NCBI GenBank assembly: GCA_947584825.1
Contig: CANPWR010000013.1
Span: forward strand, 1-21,282
DNA length: 21,282 nucleotides
Direction of reading: 5' to 3'
Source: an uncultured Clostridia bacterium
Lineage (GTDB): Bacteria > Bacillota > Clostridia > Oscillospirales > Ruminococcaceae
The notes below the pieces were generated by a model that was given only the letters and a program-made list of their open reading frames with translations, was not told the origin of the DNA and made no database searches. Of the stretch, positions 6,919-15,317 are shown piece after piece (positions within the stretch are counted from its first letter, which is position 1; every line of letters begins with the position of its first letter). The position numbers and the translations under genes were made by a program.

Positions 6919-8244
6919 ATGGCACAAAAATTAAATAAAAAACTCAGAGAAAGAGAGCTTCGATTTGAGACAAAGCAGCTTCATGTCGGTCAGGAGGAGG
7001 CAGATCCCACAACAGGGGCAAGGGCTGTTCCTATTTATCAGACAACTTCGTATGTGTTTGATAACAGCGACCACGCTCAGGCAAGGTTCGGGCTTTCTGA
7101 TGCCGGTAACATTTACGGACGTCTGACCAATCCTACGCAGGAGGTTCTGGAAAAGAGATTAGCGGCTCTCGAGGGAGGTTCGGCAGGATTGGCGGTAGCG
7201 TCGGGAGCAGCGGCTATAACATATGCGATTCAGAATATTGCCGGAGCAGGAGATCATATCGTTTCTGCAAAGACCGTATACGGCGGTACATACAATTTGC
7301 TTGCACATACGTTAAGAGATCTCGGAGTTGAAACTACATTTGTCGACCCTGATGAGGGGGACGGAATTTCTGTATTTGAAAACGCCATAAAGGAAAACAC
7401 CAAGGCGATATTTATTGAAACGCTGGGAAATCCGAACTCGAATATTATTGACATTGAAGCTGTTGCTGAGGTTGCACACAAAAACGGAATTATTCTAATA
7501 GTAGACAACACCTTCGGTACACCTTATCTGATTAGACCTATTGAGTATGGTGCAGATGTTGTTGTACACTCTGCAACCAAATTCATCGGCGGACACGGAA
7601 CGTCTCTCGGCGGAATTATAGTTGAAAGCGGAAAGACCGATTGGAAAGCCAGCGGAAAGTATCCAAATCTTGCAGAGCCTTGCGACAGCTACCACGGAGT
7701 AGTGTTTGCAGACGCTGCTCCAGATGCGGCATTTGTAACAAGAATCAGGGCGGTACTTCTTCGTGATACGGGAGCTGCAATTTCGCCGTTCAACGCATTT
7801 TTACTTCTTCAGGGATTGGAAACTCTTTCACTTCGTGTTGAAAGGCACGTTGAGAACACGCTGGCTGTGCTTGATTATTTAAAGTCTCAGCCGCTTGTTG
7901 AGAAGATCAATCACCCGTCTGTTGAGGAAAACGGATACAAAGAGCTTTATGATAAGTATTTTCCAAACGGCGGCGGTTCAATCTTTACAATAGAAATCAA
8001 AGGCGGAACAAATGAAGCCAAAAAGTTTATTGACAACCTTGCTGTATTTTCGCTGCTTGCAAATGTTGCAGACGTTAAATCGCTTGTGATTCACCCGGCT
8101 ACGACCACCCACTCTCAGCTTACCGAAAGTGAGCTTTTAGAGCAGGGTATAAAGCCGAACACAATTCGCTTTTCAATAGGAACAGAAAATATAGATGATA
8201 TTATTTTTGACCTCGACGAGGCATTTAAGGCAATTGCAGAATAA
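6919..8244 (+). CDS. metY: O-acetylhomoserine sulfhydrylase (homocysteine synthase)
   Basis: The 441-residue cytoplasmic PLP enzyme of the Cys/Met metabolism family makes homocysteine from O-acetylhomoserine and sulfide. Family landmarks are TKQLHVGQ near residue 18, VPIYQTTSYVF (37-47), YGRLTNPTQ (66-74), SGAAAI, the cofactor-aspartate segment VDNTFGTPYL and SATKFIGGHG with the Schiff-base lysine at K221. The length and the insertion containing CDSYHGVVFADAAP fit the MetY/Cys25 branch (about 425-445 residues) rather than the shorter cystathionine gamma-synthases (about 380). The ribosome binding site is a modest ACGGGG 9 nt before ATG. It stands alone between its own promoter and terminator. 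It could equally be annotated as O-acetylhomoserine aminocarboxypropyltransferase. Confidence 0.93.
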   Translation: MAQKLNKKLRERELRFETKQLHVGQEEADPTTGARAVPIYQTTSYVFDNSDHAQARFGLSDAGNIYGRLTNPTQEVLEKRLAALEGGSAGLAVASGAAAITYAIQNIAGAGDHIVSAKTVYGGTYNLLAHTLRDLGVETTFVDPDEGDGISVFENAIKENTKAIFIETLGNPNSNIIDIEAVAEVAHKNGIILIVDNTFGTPYLIRPIEYGADVVVHSATKFIGGHGTSLGGIIVESGKTDWKASGKYPNLAEPCDSYHGVVFADAAPDAAFVTRIRAVLLRDTGAAISPFNAFLLLQGLETLSLRVERHVENTLAVLDYLKSQPLVEKINHPSVEENGYKELYDKYFPNGGGSIFTIEIKGGTNEAKKFIDNLAVFSLLANVADVKSLVIHPATTTHSQLTESELLEQGIKPNTIRFSIGTENIDDIIFDLDEAFKAIAE

Positions 8245-8265
8245 AATATTATATCTCTCATAAAT

Positions 8266-8295
8266 AAGTCCTGCACTAATAAATGTGCAGGACTT
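8266..8295. terminator. Terminator between metY and the arabinofuranosidase gene
   Basis: A perfect 11-bp stem, AAGTCCTGCAC with GTGCAGGACTT, closes an 8-nt loop, with a T-rich flank on the metY side and TTATTTA-type sequence on the other. It probably serves both converging genes. Confidence 0.88.
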
Positions 8296-8300
8296 TATCT

Positions 8301-8326
8301 TTATATAAGGTTTTTATATAAGGTTT
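8301..8326. repeat. Exact 13-bp tandem duplication
   Basis: TTATATAAGGTTT occurs at 8301-8313 and again at 8314-8326 without a gap, ending 3 bp before the minus-strand arabinofuranosidase stop codon. It looks like a recent slippage duplication. Confidence 0.9.
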
Positions 8327-8328
8327 GC

Positions 8329-9807
8329 TCATAGCTGGAATTTAAATGCAGTCACTGAATGTGCAGGCAGAGTAACTCTTAGCTTATCTTCCTGAATCTC
8401 AAAGCCGTCATAATCAGAAATGGTTACAGGAGTGTTGTTGTCAAAGCCGTTGCATGCGTGAATTTCAGCATTTACAATTTGGGCAGTTACATTTTTTATT
8501 CCGCCTTGCTCTGGGTCTATCAGCATTGTGCAGTCCTCATCAAGAGAGCAGTTAGAAACAGTCAGGAAAAATCCGCCGTTTTTCTTGGAAAGCGAATATG
8601 TAACCATAGGGATAGTCTTATCTGCTTTTTCTAAGTCTGGTGCGGCAAGACTGGTCTTTACTAACTCAGCGTCGTGGTGAGGAAGATACATCTTAAATAT
8701 CTGCCATGTCGGAGTTTTTACTAAGCGTTCTCCGTCGCTGAGAAGTACAGACTGAAGTACATTCATCACCTGTGCGAGATTTGCCATTATGACTTTGTCT
8801 GAGTGATTGTTGAATATATTAAGATTAATTGCTGCAACTATAGCGTCACGCATAGTGTTCTGCTGATAGAGAAATCCCGGATTTGTACCCTCTTCAACGT
8901 CATACCAGCACCCCCACTCGTCAACAATGAGCTTTATCTTGCCCTCCGGATCGTACTTGTCCATTATTAATCCGTGTTTTTTTATTATCTCGTTCATATA
9001 CATTGTTGCAGAGATAGTTTTATAATACTCGTTGTCGTCAAATTCCAAAGCAGAGCCCTTTTTAGACCAGTCGCCTGTAGGCAGAGTGTAATAATGAAGA
9101 GATATAGCTCCTGTGTGCCACGACTTTAGATTCTGCATAATCGTTTCTGTCCAGTTGTAGTCGTCAGCATTAGGACCGCAGGCTATTTTTATCATGTCAG
9201 GCGTACTGTAGTTTTTTGCAAAGGTCTCATATCTGCGGTATTCGTCAGCATAAGCCTCAGGACGCATATTTCCGCCGCCGCCCCAGTTTTCGTTTCCTAT
9301 GCCGAGATACTTTAACCTCCAAGGATTCTCCCTGCCGTTTTTCTTTCTCTCAAGTGCATAAGGAGAGTTACCATCATAAGTTATGTACTCAAGCCAGCTT
9401 GCAAGCTCCGAAACAGTACCGCTTCCCAGATTGCCTGCGAGATAAGGCTCACAGCTGAGCTTTTCGCAGAGATCGAAAAATTCGTTTGTACCAAAGCTGT
9501 TGTCCTCAACAACTCCGCCCCAATTTGTGTTTAGTATGGGTCTGCGGTTTTCTCCCACACCGTCGTGCCAGTGGTATTCGTCTGAAAAACAGCCGCCCGG
9601 CCACCGAAGTACGGGTATCTCGATCTCCCTCAAAGCGTCTATTACGTCGTTTCTAACTCCCTCAGTATTCGGAATAGGCGAGTCCTTTCCTACAAAAATA
9701 CCATTATATATACATCTTCCCAGATGTTCTGAGAAATGACCGTAAATCTCCTTGTTTATATGGCTGACAGTCTTGTCGCCGTCGAATTTAAGATAAGCAG
9801 TTTTCAA
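8329..9807 (-). CDS. abfA: Alpha-L-arabinofuranosidase, GH51
   Basis: This 492-residue enzyme removes terminal arabinofuranose from arabinoxylan or arabinan oligosaccharides. The N-terminal block IYGHFSEHLGRCIYNGI and VLRWPGGCFSDEYHW are typical of GH51. The acid/base is E173 in GNENWG and the nucleophile is E297 in VDEWG. A beta-sandwich C-terminal region follows from about residue 380. There is no signal peptide, so it acts in the cytoplasm on imported oligosaccharides. The start codon is TTG at 9807; AAAGGA lies 9 nt upstream and MKTAYLKFDGDK fits the family start. It is the second gene of a minus-strand operon, 24 bp after the Gfo/Idh/MocA oxidoreductase. No transporter or regulator of arabinose use is in the window. 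Confidence 0.94.
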   Translation of the reverse strand: MKTAYLKFDGDKTVSHINKEIYGHFSEHLGRCIYNGIFVGKDSPIPNTEGVRNDVIDALREIEIPVLRWPGGCFSDEYHWHDGVGENRRPILNTNWGGVVEDNSFGTNEFFDLCEKLSCEPYLAGNLGSGTVSELASWLEYITYDGNSPYALERKKNGRENPWRLKYLGIGNENWGGGGNMRPEAYADEYRRYETFAKNYSTPDMIKIACGPNADDYNWTETIMQNLKSWHTGAISLHYYTLPTGDWSKKGSALEFDDNEYYKTISATMYMNEIIKKHGLIMDKYDPEGKIKLIVDEWGCWYDVEEGTNPGFLYQQNTMRDAIVAAINLNIFNNHSDKVIMANLAQVMNVLQSVLLSDGERLVKTPTWQIFKMYLPHHDAELVKTSLAAPDLEKADKTIPMVTYSLSKKNGGFFLTVSNCSLDEDCTMLIDPEQGGIKNVTAQIVNAEIHACNGFDNNTPVTISDYDGFEIQEDKLRVTLPAHSVTAFKFQL

Positions 9808-9831
9808 ATCAGCAGATCCTTTCTTTTTGTA

Positions 9832-10821
9832 TTAGTATTCAACTCCTGCTTGCTTTAAGCAGGTCTCCATAATTTTCATTATTTCCAAAGTGTCTGAATG
9901 AGGAATAATATCGCTTTCCAGCTTGCCCTCTCTTATGCACCTGTTGACTTCCTCGACCTCATATTCATAGCCGTTGTACTTAAACGGCAGAACTTGTTTT
10001 TCAAGAACATTCCCCATATCATCGTAAAGAGTTGTCTCAGCAGTACAATGGAACCAGTTGCCCATAACTATCCTGCCTTTGCTGCCTACGATTATCGCCT
10101 TGTTATCGTCTTCAAAGTCAAACCCGCAGAAGGTTATGCCGTAAGCGTCCTTGTATTTTAAAATTATGCTGTCGTCAAAGTCTACCTTTGTTCTGCCTAA
10201 ATGTGAGTAAGTATGTATCTCTTCAGGGTGTGTACCTAAAAATGCGCTTACAAAGGTGATCGGATATACGCCTAAGTCGAGAATTGCTCCGCCGCCTAAG
10301 TCTTTTATGAAAAGTCTGTCGGTTTCGTCATAAGGAACTGCATTTGAAAAGTCTGCTTTAATCATTTTTATCTTGCCGACTTTTCCGCTTTCAACCCACT
10401 CTTTAGCCTTTCTGAAAGCGGGCTGACACTTTGTCCACATCGCCTCCATAAGGAACAATCCCTTTTCCTTTGCCAAAGCCATAAGCTCTTTAAATTCATC
10501 GGCGTTCAGTGTTACCGACTTTTCACAAAGAACGTGCTTACCTGCGTTAAGACAAAGCTTTGTGTTCTCAAAATGACAGCTCATAGGTGTTGCAATATAT
10601 ACAACGTCTATGTCGGGGTCGGATACCAGATCCTCATAGCTGCCGTAAGCTCTCTTTATTCCGTGACGTTTTGCAAAGTCCTCTGCTTTGTCTGACGAGC
10701 GTGAGGCAACAGCCAGTAACTCCATATTGTTTTCTTTGATGTTTTCCAAAAACTTCATTGATTTGGCTACCGTTTCGGCAATTTTTCCTGTGGCAAGAAT
10801 ACCCCAATTTAATTTTTTCAT
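9832..10821 (-). CDS. Gfo/Idh/MocA-family NAD(P)-dependent oxidoreductase
   Basis: This 329-residue cytoplasmic protein has an N-terminal Rossmann domain with a GILATGKIA dinucleotide-binding loop (7-15) and AVASRSSDKAEDFA. The IATPMSCHFENTKLCLNAGKHVLCEKS stretch (76-102) is followed by a C-terminal substrate domain beginning with MEAMWTKCQPAF. Family members oxidize or reduce sugars, inositols or trans-dihydrodiols; the EAMW segment is seen in the dihydrodiol-dehydrogenase-like branch. The usual EKP motif reads EKS here (E100-K101-S102), keeping the catalytic-type lysine. The start at 10821 has AAAGGAG 6 nt upstream. A strong promoter precedes it and abfA follows after 24 bp, so it probably acts on a sugar linked to hemicellulose use. 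The substrate is unknown. Confidence 0.88.
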   Translation of the reverse strand: MKKLNWGILATGKIAETVAKSMKFLENIKENNMELLAVASRSSDKAEDFAKRHGIKRAYGSYEDLVSDPDIDVVYIATPMSCHFENTKLCLNAGKHVLCEKSVTLNADEFKELMALAKEKGLFLMEAMWTKCQPAFRKAKEWVESGKVGKIKMIKADFSNAVPYDETDRLFIKDLGGGAILDLGVYPITFVSAFLGTHPEEIHTYSHLGRTKVDFDDSIILKYKDAYGITFCGFDFEDDNKAIIVGSKGRIVMGNWFHCTAETTLYDDMGNVLEKQVLPFKYNGYEYEVEEVNRCIREGKLESDIIPHSDTLEIMKIMETCLKQAGVEY

Positions 10822-10877
10822 AGGCGTCTCCTTTAATTATTATAATTTTTATTCTTGAAGTTGATTTATACATTTAA

Positions 10878-10906
10878 AGTATAGCTTATATATTGTAAAG
10901 TGTCAA
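10878..10906 (-). promoter_or_regulatory. Promoter for the oxidoreductase-abfA operon
   Basis: On the minus strand a consensus TTGACA (10906-10901) and TATACT (10883-10878) are separated by 17 bp. This gives a leader of about 50 nt before the start at 10821. Confidence 0.82.
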
Positions 10907-10939
10907 CGATAGATATATTTATGATCAATTTATGTTTTC

Positions 10940-10968
10940 TTGAAAATCTTAGCGGAATATGATACAAT
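10940..10968 (+). promoter_or_regulatory. Promoter for the desulfurase-thiI operon
   Basis: TTGAAA (10940-10945) and TACAAT (10963-10968) are separated by 17 bp. The leader would be about 60 nt. It points away from the promoter at 10878-10906. Confidence 0.75.
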
Positions 10969-11034
10969 AATCTACATATGAATGTGTTTTATATCTAGAA
11001 TTTAAGAAATATCTAATTTAGGTGATTTGAGATA

Positions 11035-12180
11035 ATGATATATTTTGACAATGCCGCTACAACAAAACCTTGCGATGAGGCGATAAAAGCCGTGTGCGAG
11101 ACTTTGAAAATAAACTGGTCTAATCCGTCGAGTTTGCACGGTTTTGGTCTTAAAGCGGAGCAGGCTGTAAATTCAGCACGAGAGATAATAGCCAAGTCTC
11201 TTGACACCGACAGAGATTGTATATACTTTACGTCGGGAGCGACAGAGAGCAATAACCTTGCTATATTCAGTACGGCTAAGACGCTGGGCAGACATAAAAA
11301 GAAAATAGTTACGACCGCAATAGAACATCCGTCTGTTTCACAGCCGATAAAGTATCTTGAGGAAAACGGATTTGAGGTGGTTTATGTTTCGCCGAACAAA
11401 TCAGGAGAGATAAATCCTGCAGATATTGTTTCTGCTGTTGATGATAATACCTGCCTTGTCACCTGCCAGCTTGTGAATAACGAAACAGGATATATACTTC
11501 CAATCTCAAAGGCTTATAAGGCGATAAAAAGACTTTACCCAAAGACCATAACCCACTGCGACTGCGTTCAGGGATTTATGAAGCTGAATGTCTCGGCAAG
11601 CAGTCTTAACGCTGACCTTATCAGCCTTAGCGGACATAAGGTGTACGGTCCTAAGGGAGTTGGAGCGTTATATGTGAAAAAAGGCGTAAGGGTACTTCCT
11701 GTGAACTTCGGCGGAGGACAGGAAAAGGGAATACGCTCAGGAACAGAGGCTGTGCCAAACATAGCTGGCTTCGGAGCAGCTGTTGAGGTATTTTCAAAGA
11801 GTATAGACAAGCGGTATGAAAAGATGTGCGAGCTGTCAAGTTATCTCTGTCAGCAGGCTGAAACGGTTGAGGGTGTAAAGGTAAATAAATTCAGCGAATG
11901 TTCTCCGTATATTGTCAGCGTTACTGTGGATAATATAAAGTCCGAAACCCTGCTCCATTATTTAGAGCAAAAGGGAATTTACGTTTCAAGCGGTTCGGCT
12001 TGTTCTAAGGGTAAAAAGAGCGGTGTGCTTAAAGCGTTCGGCTATGATGACAAGGCTATAGATTCAACTATAAGACTTAGCTTTTCGCATGAGAATTTGA
12101 TGTCGGAGATAGACGAGTTTATAAAGCATATTAAAAATGCACAAGCAGAGTTAGCAAAAATAAGGCAAAAGAGGAATTGA
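11035..12180 (+). CDS. nifS: Cysteine desulfurase, NifS/IscS family
   Basis: The 381-residue cytoplasmic PLP enzyme takes sulfur from cysteine and holds it as a persulfide. The start MIYFDNAATTKP, FTSGATESNNLAI (65-77), EHPSV with the cofactor-stacking histidine (98), SGHKVYGPKGVG with the Schiff-base K202 and SSGSACSKG with the persulfide cysteine C323 are all present. The Asp of the family motif HVDAVQ is kept but the segment reads HCDCVQG here. The next gene, thiI, starts 5 bp after its stop. In Bacillus subtilis the desulfurase NifZ beside thiI is the dedicated sulfur donor for 4-thiouridine, so this gene most likely has that role and could also be called nifZ. It starts with ATG at 11035 behind a weak AGGTGA site. 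Confidence 0.93.
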   Translation: MIYFDNAATTKPCDEAIKAVCETLKINWSNPSSLHGFGLKAEQAVNSAREIIAKSLDTDRDCIYFTSGATESNNLAIFSTAKTLGRHKKKIVTTAIEHPSVSQPIKYLEENGFEVVYVSPNKSGEINPADIVSAVDDNTCLVTCQLVNNETGYILPISKAYKAIKRLYPKTITHCDCVQGFMKLNVSASSLNADLISLSGHKVYGPKGVGALYVKKGVRVLPVNFGGGQEKGIRSGTEAVPNIAGFGAAVEVFSKSIDKRYEKMCELSSYLCQQAETVEGVKVNKFSECSPYIVSVTVDNIKSETLLHYLEQKGIYVSSGSACSKGKKSGVLKAFGYDDKAIDSTIRLSFSHENLMSEIDEFIKHIKNAQAELAKIRQKRN

Positions 12181-12184
12181 AAAT

Positions 12185-13363
12185 ATGAAAGAAATTATTT
12201 TATGCAAATACGGTGAGATCGCTCTTAAAGGTCTGAATAAGCGTACCTTTGAGGATGTTCTTATGAAAAATATAAAAAGAAGATTAAATAAATTAGGAAA
12301 ATTTCACTACACAAGGTCGCAGTCTACTATTTATATAGAGCCCTTAGACGATAACATAGACATTGATAAGGCTATAGATAGACTCAAAAGGGTTTTCGGA
12401 ATTGCTAAAATCAATCGTAGTATTGAGTGTGAAAAAAGTCTTGAGGGAATAAACAAAACAGCTATCCCTGCTCTTGAGGATACTATGCTGGGTGCAAAGA
12501 CATTTAAGGTCGAAACAAAAAGAGCAGACAAGACCTTTTATCTTAAGTCTCCTGAGATTTCAAACGAGGTCGGCGGAATGATTTTAGACGCTTATCCTCA
12601 TCTTGAGGTTGACGTTCATGGCCCTGATGTTGTTGTTCTTGTTGAAATAAGAGAGAACAATGCATATGTCTGCGCCGGTAAAATAGACGGTGCAGGCGGA
12701 ATACCTATAGGTACATCAGGCAGAGCGATGCTCCTTTTATCAGGCGGAATAGATTCCCCTGTTGCAGGGTATATGATAGCAAAGCGAGGAGTGGTTCTCG
12801 ACTGCATACATTTTGAGTCGCCGCCTTATACTTCAGAACGTGCAAAGCTCAAAGTTATAAAGCTGGCAGAGCGTATGGCTGAATATACAGGCAGAATAAA
12901 GTTCCACTGCGTTCCGTTCACAAAAATTCAGGAAGAGATAAAAAACAACTGTCCTGAGGAGCTGTTTACCATTATAATGAGACGGCTAATGATGGAGATA
13001 GCAGACAGGATTTGTGAACGAGACAGAATACAGTGCTTAGTTACGGGCGAGAGTATTGGTCAGGTCGCAAGCCAGACTATGTATGCAATGGTCTGCACAG
13101 ACGCTGTTGCAAACCGTCCTGTTTTCAGACCGCTTATCGGAATGGATAAGTCGGAGATAATTGCCGTTTCGAGGAGGATAGAGACCTTTGATATTTCAAT
13201 AGAGCCTTATGAGGATTGCTGTACTGTATTTACGCCTAAGCACCCAAAAACTAAGCCTAACATAAAAGACGTTGAAGCAGGACAGGCGATGTTCGATTTT
13301 AAACCTCTTGTTGACGATGCAATAGAAAATACGACCTGCGAGTTTATTGAAGCTAAAAGATAG
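12185..13363 (+). CDS. thiI: tRNA 4-thiouridine synthase ThiI
   Basis: The 392-residue cytoplasmic enzyme uses ATP and persulfide sulfur to turn U8 of tRNA into 4-thiouridine. The start MKEIILCKYGEIALKGLNK leads into an N-terminal ferredoxin-like and THUMP region (to about residue 165). The PP-loop SGGIDSP (186-192) lies in the adenylation domain, followed by LVTGESIGQVASQT and the conserved cysteine segment EDCCTVFTPKHP. It lacks the C-terminal rhodanese domain of the Escherichia coli protein, as is normal for Bacillus and Clostridia. A neighbouring desulfurase then supplies the sulfur, which matches the gene upstream. The ribosome binding site GAGG lies inside the end of that gene. No clear terminator follows. 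Confidence 0.95.
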   Translation: MKEIILCKYGEIALKGLNKRTFEDVLMKNIKRRLNKLGKFHYTRSQSTIYIEPLDDNIDIDKAIDRLKRVFGIAKINRSIECEKSLEGINKTAIPALEDTMLGAKTFKVETKRADKTFYLKSPEISNEVGGMILDAYPHLEVDVHGPDVVVLVEIRENNAYVCAGKIDGAGGIPIGTSGRAMLLLSGGIDSPVAGYMIAKRGVVLDCIHFESPPYTSERAKLKVIKLAERMAEYTGRIKFHCVPFTKIQEEIKNNCPEELFTIIMRRLMMEIADRICERDRIQCLVTGESIGQVASQTMYAMVCTDAVANRPVFRPLIGMDKSEIIAVSRRIETFDISIEPYEDCCTVFTPKHPKTKPNIKDVEAGQAMFDFKPLVDDAIENTTCEFIEAKR

Positions 13364-13632
13364 GGCTATTATAATAGTGATTGTTTTCAGTAACACTGCA
13401 CACTATTAATTACAATGGTTTCTAAATGATTACAACGAAAATCATAAAAATCTAAATAATGTCGATTAAATCAAATATACCACTATATATAGAGGTCGGT
13501 GTCTAAAATTGGTTACAAAAAAGTTACAGAGAACGTGAGTAATTTGGTTATTTGATTTTAACCTTTTAGGAAATAGTTCATAAAAATCACAAAAATACTG
13601 TAAGATTTATATAAAAAAGAAGGTCGAAAAAG
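13364..13632. other. Intergenic region with nested inverted repeats, possible structured RNA
   Basis: No gene is seen in these 269 AT-rich bases. Just after thiI, CTATTATAATAG (13366-13377) is a perfect palindrome. TAATAGTG (13372-13379) can also pair with CACTATTA (13401-13408), a possible weak thiI 3' structure. Further on, AAATCAAATA plus ACCA (13468-13482, one bulged base) is complementary to TGGTTATTTGATTT (13545-13558), enclosing about 62 bp that contain CTATATATAG. No known riboswitch class is recognised and no convincing promoter for the next gene was found. Confidence 0.35.
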
Positions 13633-14172
13633 GTGCAATATAACAAAAGTGACAAATCGGTAACAGAAAGTGTTGACATACTTGCTGGAAATGTAGTAAA
13701 ATATTGTAGTGGCAAAGATTACACTATAAGTACGGCTGAAAGTCTTACGGGTGGAATGATAAGTGAGTTTATCACATCTGTTCCGGGAGCGTCGGAGGTT
13801 TTTGAACTGGGCGTTTGTTCTTATTCGGACAGGATAAAGAACAAGGTGCTTGGAGTAAGAGAAGAGACCTTAACAAAGTACACCGCTGTGAGCAAACAGA
13901 CAGCGGAGGAAATGTCAGACGGTATTCAGGCTCTGTCAGGGAGCGATATTGCAGTTTCCGTAACAGGGATTGCGGGACCCGCAGGGGGAACAGACGATAA
14001 GCCTGTGGGTACGGTTTATGTTTCGGTAAGATTTAGGGATAAATGTCAGACTAAGAATCTGGAATTATATAAAAGGTATGACGATCTTTGCCGAGAGGAC
14101 ATAAGATTATTAACAACAAAAGAAGCTTTTGAAATGATTCTTGAGCTTACAAAGAAAGCTGAGGTAGTTTAA
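13633..14172 (+). CDS. pncC: Stand-alone CinA C-terminal-type nicotinamide-nucleotide amidohydrolase
   Basis: This 179-residue protein matches the C-terminal domain of CinA without the N-terminal molybdopterin-binding-like domain. Key motifs are TAESLTGG (34-41), VPGASEVF, GVCSYSDRIKNKVLGV, the YTAVSKQTAEEM segment (83-94) and VTGIAGPAGGTDDKPVGTVYV (110-130). Family members of the PncC type deamidate nicotinamide mononucleotide to nicotinic acid mononucleotide in NAD salvage. The start is GTG at 13633, supported by AAGG about 9 nt upstream; the family domain begins near residue 13. The stop codon is followed immediately by the sortase ATG at 14173, so the two are translated from one message, although no functional link is known. 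Confidence 0.88.
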   Translation: MQYNKSDKSVTESVDILAGNVVKYCSGKDYTISTAESLTGGMISEFITSVPGASEVFELGVCSYSDRIKNKVLGVREETLTKYTAVSKQTAEEMSDGIQALSGSDIAVSVTGIAGPAGGTDDKPVGTVYVSVRFRDKCQTKNLELYKRYDDLCREDIRLLTTKEAFEMILELTKKAEVV

Positions 14173-15234
14173 ATGTCAATTGAAAATGAGCTATCCAGTC
14201 TTGAGAACAGAGACGACAGCAATTTCTTTTTAAGAGTGTTAAAGTATTTTTGTCCATGGAAAGGCGATACATTTTCTGATATAGTCAGAAAGCTTATCTT
14301 TATAGCATCAATAGTTATCTTCTGCGTATCATTAGGTGAGCTTATTGATTTCTACAACGGAAGCGATGAGGAATACGAGACGATCGCTAAAATACAGGAG
14401 TTTGAACCCGGTGCAAATAAAGAAGAAACTCATGTAGAACTGCCAAAGGAAAACATAATAACTCCTGAGGAGATGCTGCCTAAATGGTATGAGCTTTATT
14501 CGCTCAATCAGGATATTATAGGCTGGGTAAAGATCGATACATTCAGAGCAAAGAAGAGCGATCCTAAAACCTGTTTTATCAACTATCCTGTAGTTCAGGT
14601 AGATGACAACAAAGAATATCTTCACAAGGATATTTACGGAAATACTTTGGAATCTGGAACGCTTTTTGCTGATTATTTTGTTCCGATAACGCCGTTTCAC
14701 AGACCGGACATCATAACGATTTACGGTCACAATATGAGGAGCGTCGGAACGATGTTCACTCATCTGGGCGAATACAAACGAGGGGTCAAGTTTTTAAAGG
14801 ATAATCCTATAATTGATTTCGACACCCTTTATACTAACGGAGACAGGTATATAATTATAGGAGCTTATATAGCAAACTATAAGGAGAGTCAGGATGACGG
14901 CAAGGTCTTCTACTACTGGAGATTTACTGACTTTGACAATGATAAATACACCTTTAAGAAGTTCAAAGAGGGTATTGACAAGAGAACCTGGTATTCAAAC
15001 AGCATTGACTGTAACGAGAATGACGAGTATATAACTCTTTCGACCTGTTCTAATGAGGTCGATGACCTTAGATGGGTCATAACTGCAAGAAAAATAAGAG
15101 ATAATGAAAAAAATAAAGATATTGAGAAAATGGTTGACTCATATCAAAAAAAGGATGATAAAGACATTTATCTTCCAAAGTGCTGGAGAGACGTTTGGGG
15201 TCAGGTAACTATGTATAAGGGCTGGGACTACTAA
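14173..15234 (+). CDS. srtB: Class B sortase
   Basis: The 353-residue membrane-anchored transpeptidase has a cytoplasmic segment containing CPWKGD (27-32), one membrane helix at about 40-58 and an outer catalytic domain from about residue 103. The triad is visible: H186 in IYGHNM, C292 in LSTCSNE and R300 in LRWVITAR. The longer distance from His to Cys and the YELYSLNQDIIGWVKI entry are class B features. It should cleave a sorting signal (NPxTG-like in this class) and attach a protein to peptidoglycan or to another protein. No substrate with a sorting signal is in the window. About 45 residues follow the catalytic arginine strand, a charged tail ending GWDY. It starts directly after the pncC stop, with GAGG within the pncC end as ribosome binding site. 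Confidence 0.93.
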   Translation: MSIENELSSLENRDDSNFFLRVLKYFCPWKGDTFSDIVRKLIFIASIVIFCVSLGELIDFYNGSDEEYETIAKIQEFEPGANKEETHVELPKENIITPEEMLPKWYELYSLNQDIIGWVKIDTFRAKKSDPKTCFINYPVVQVDDNKEYLHKDIYGNTLESGTLFADYFVPITPFHRPDIITIYGHNMRSVGTMFTHLGEYKRGVKFLKDNPIIDFDTLYTNGDRYIIIGAYIANYKESQDDGKVFYYWRFTDFDNDKYTFKKFKEGIDKRTWYSNSIDCNENDEYITLSTCSNEVDDLRWVITARKIRDNEKNKDIEKMVDSYQKKDDKDIYLPKCWRDVWGQVTMYKGWDY

Positions 15235-15258
15235 ACAGGACAGTACAAAAATGGTTAA

Positions 15259-15317
15259 TTACTGCTTAGGCAGTAAAATAAATTTTATAATTTCAAAAAT
15301 TCTTGGAGAGGAACATT
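15259..15317 (+). promoter_or_regulatory. Leader of the 3D-domain gene: hairpin, -10-like box and ribosome binding site
   Basis: A 7-bp stem, TTACTGC with GCAGTAA and loop TTAG, lies at 15259-15276 without a following T tract, so it is not a clear terminator for srtB. TATAAT at 15286-15291 could be a -10 box, but no good -35 box lies 16-18 bp upstream. GGAGAGG at 15305-15311 sits 6 nt before the TTG at 15318. Confidence 0.4.

Noticed and set aside
9216..9739. Plus-strand open frames of about 80 codons opposite abfA.
   Set aside because: They are antisense to a well-supported GH51 gene, have no ribosome binding sites and resemble no protein family.
15259..15276. Hairpin after srtB considered as a terminator.
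   Set aside because: No T tract follows the short 7-bp stem, so read-through into the 3D-domain gene is likely and it is not called a terminator.
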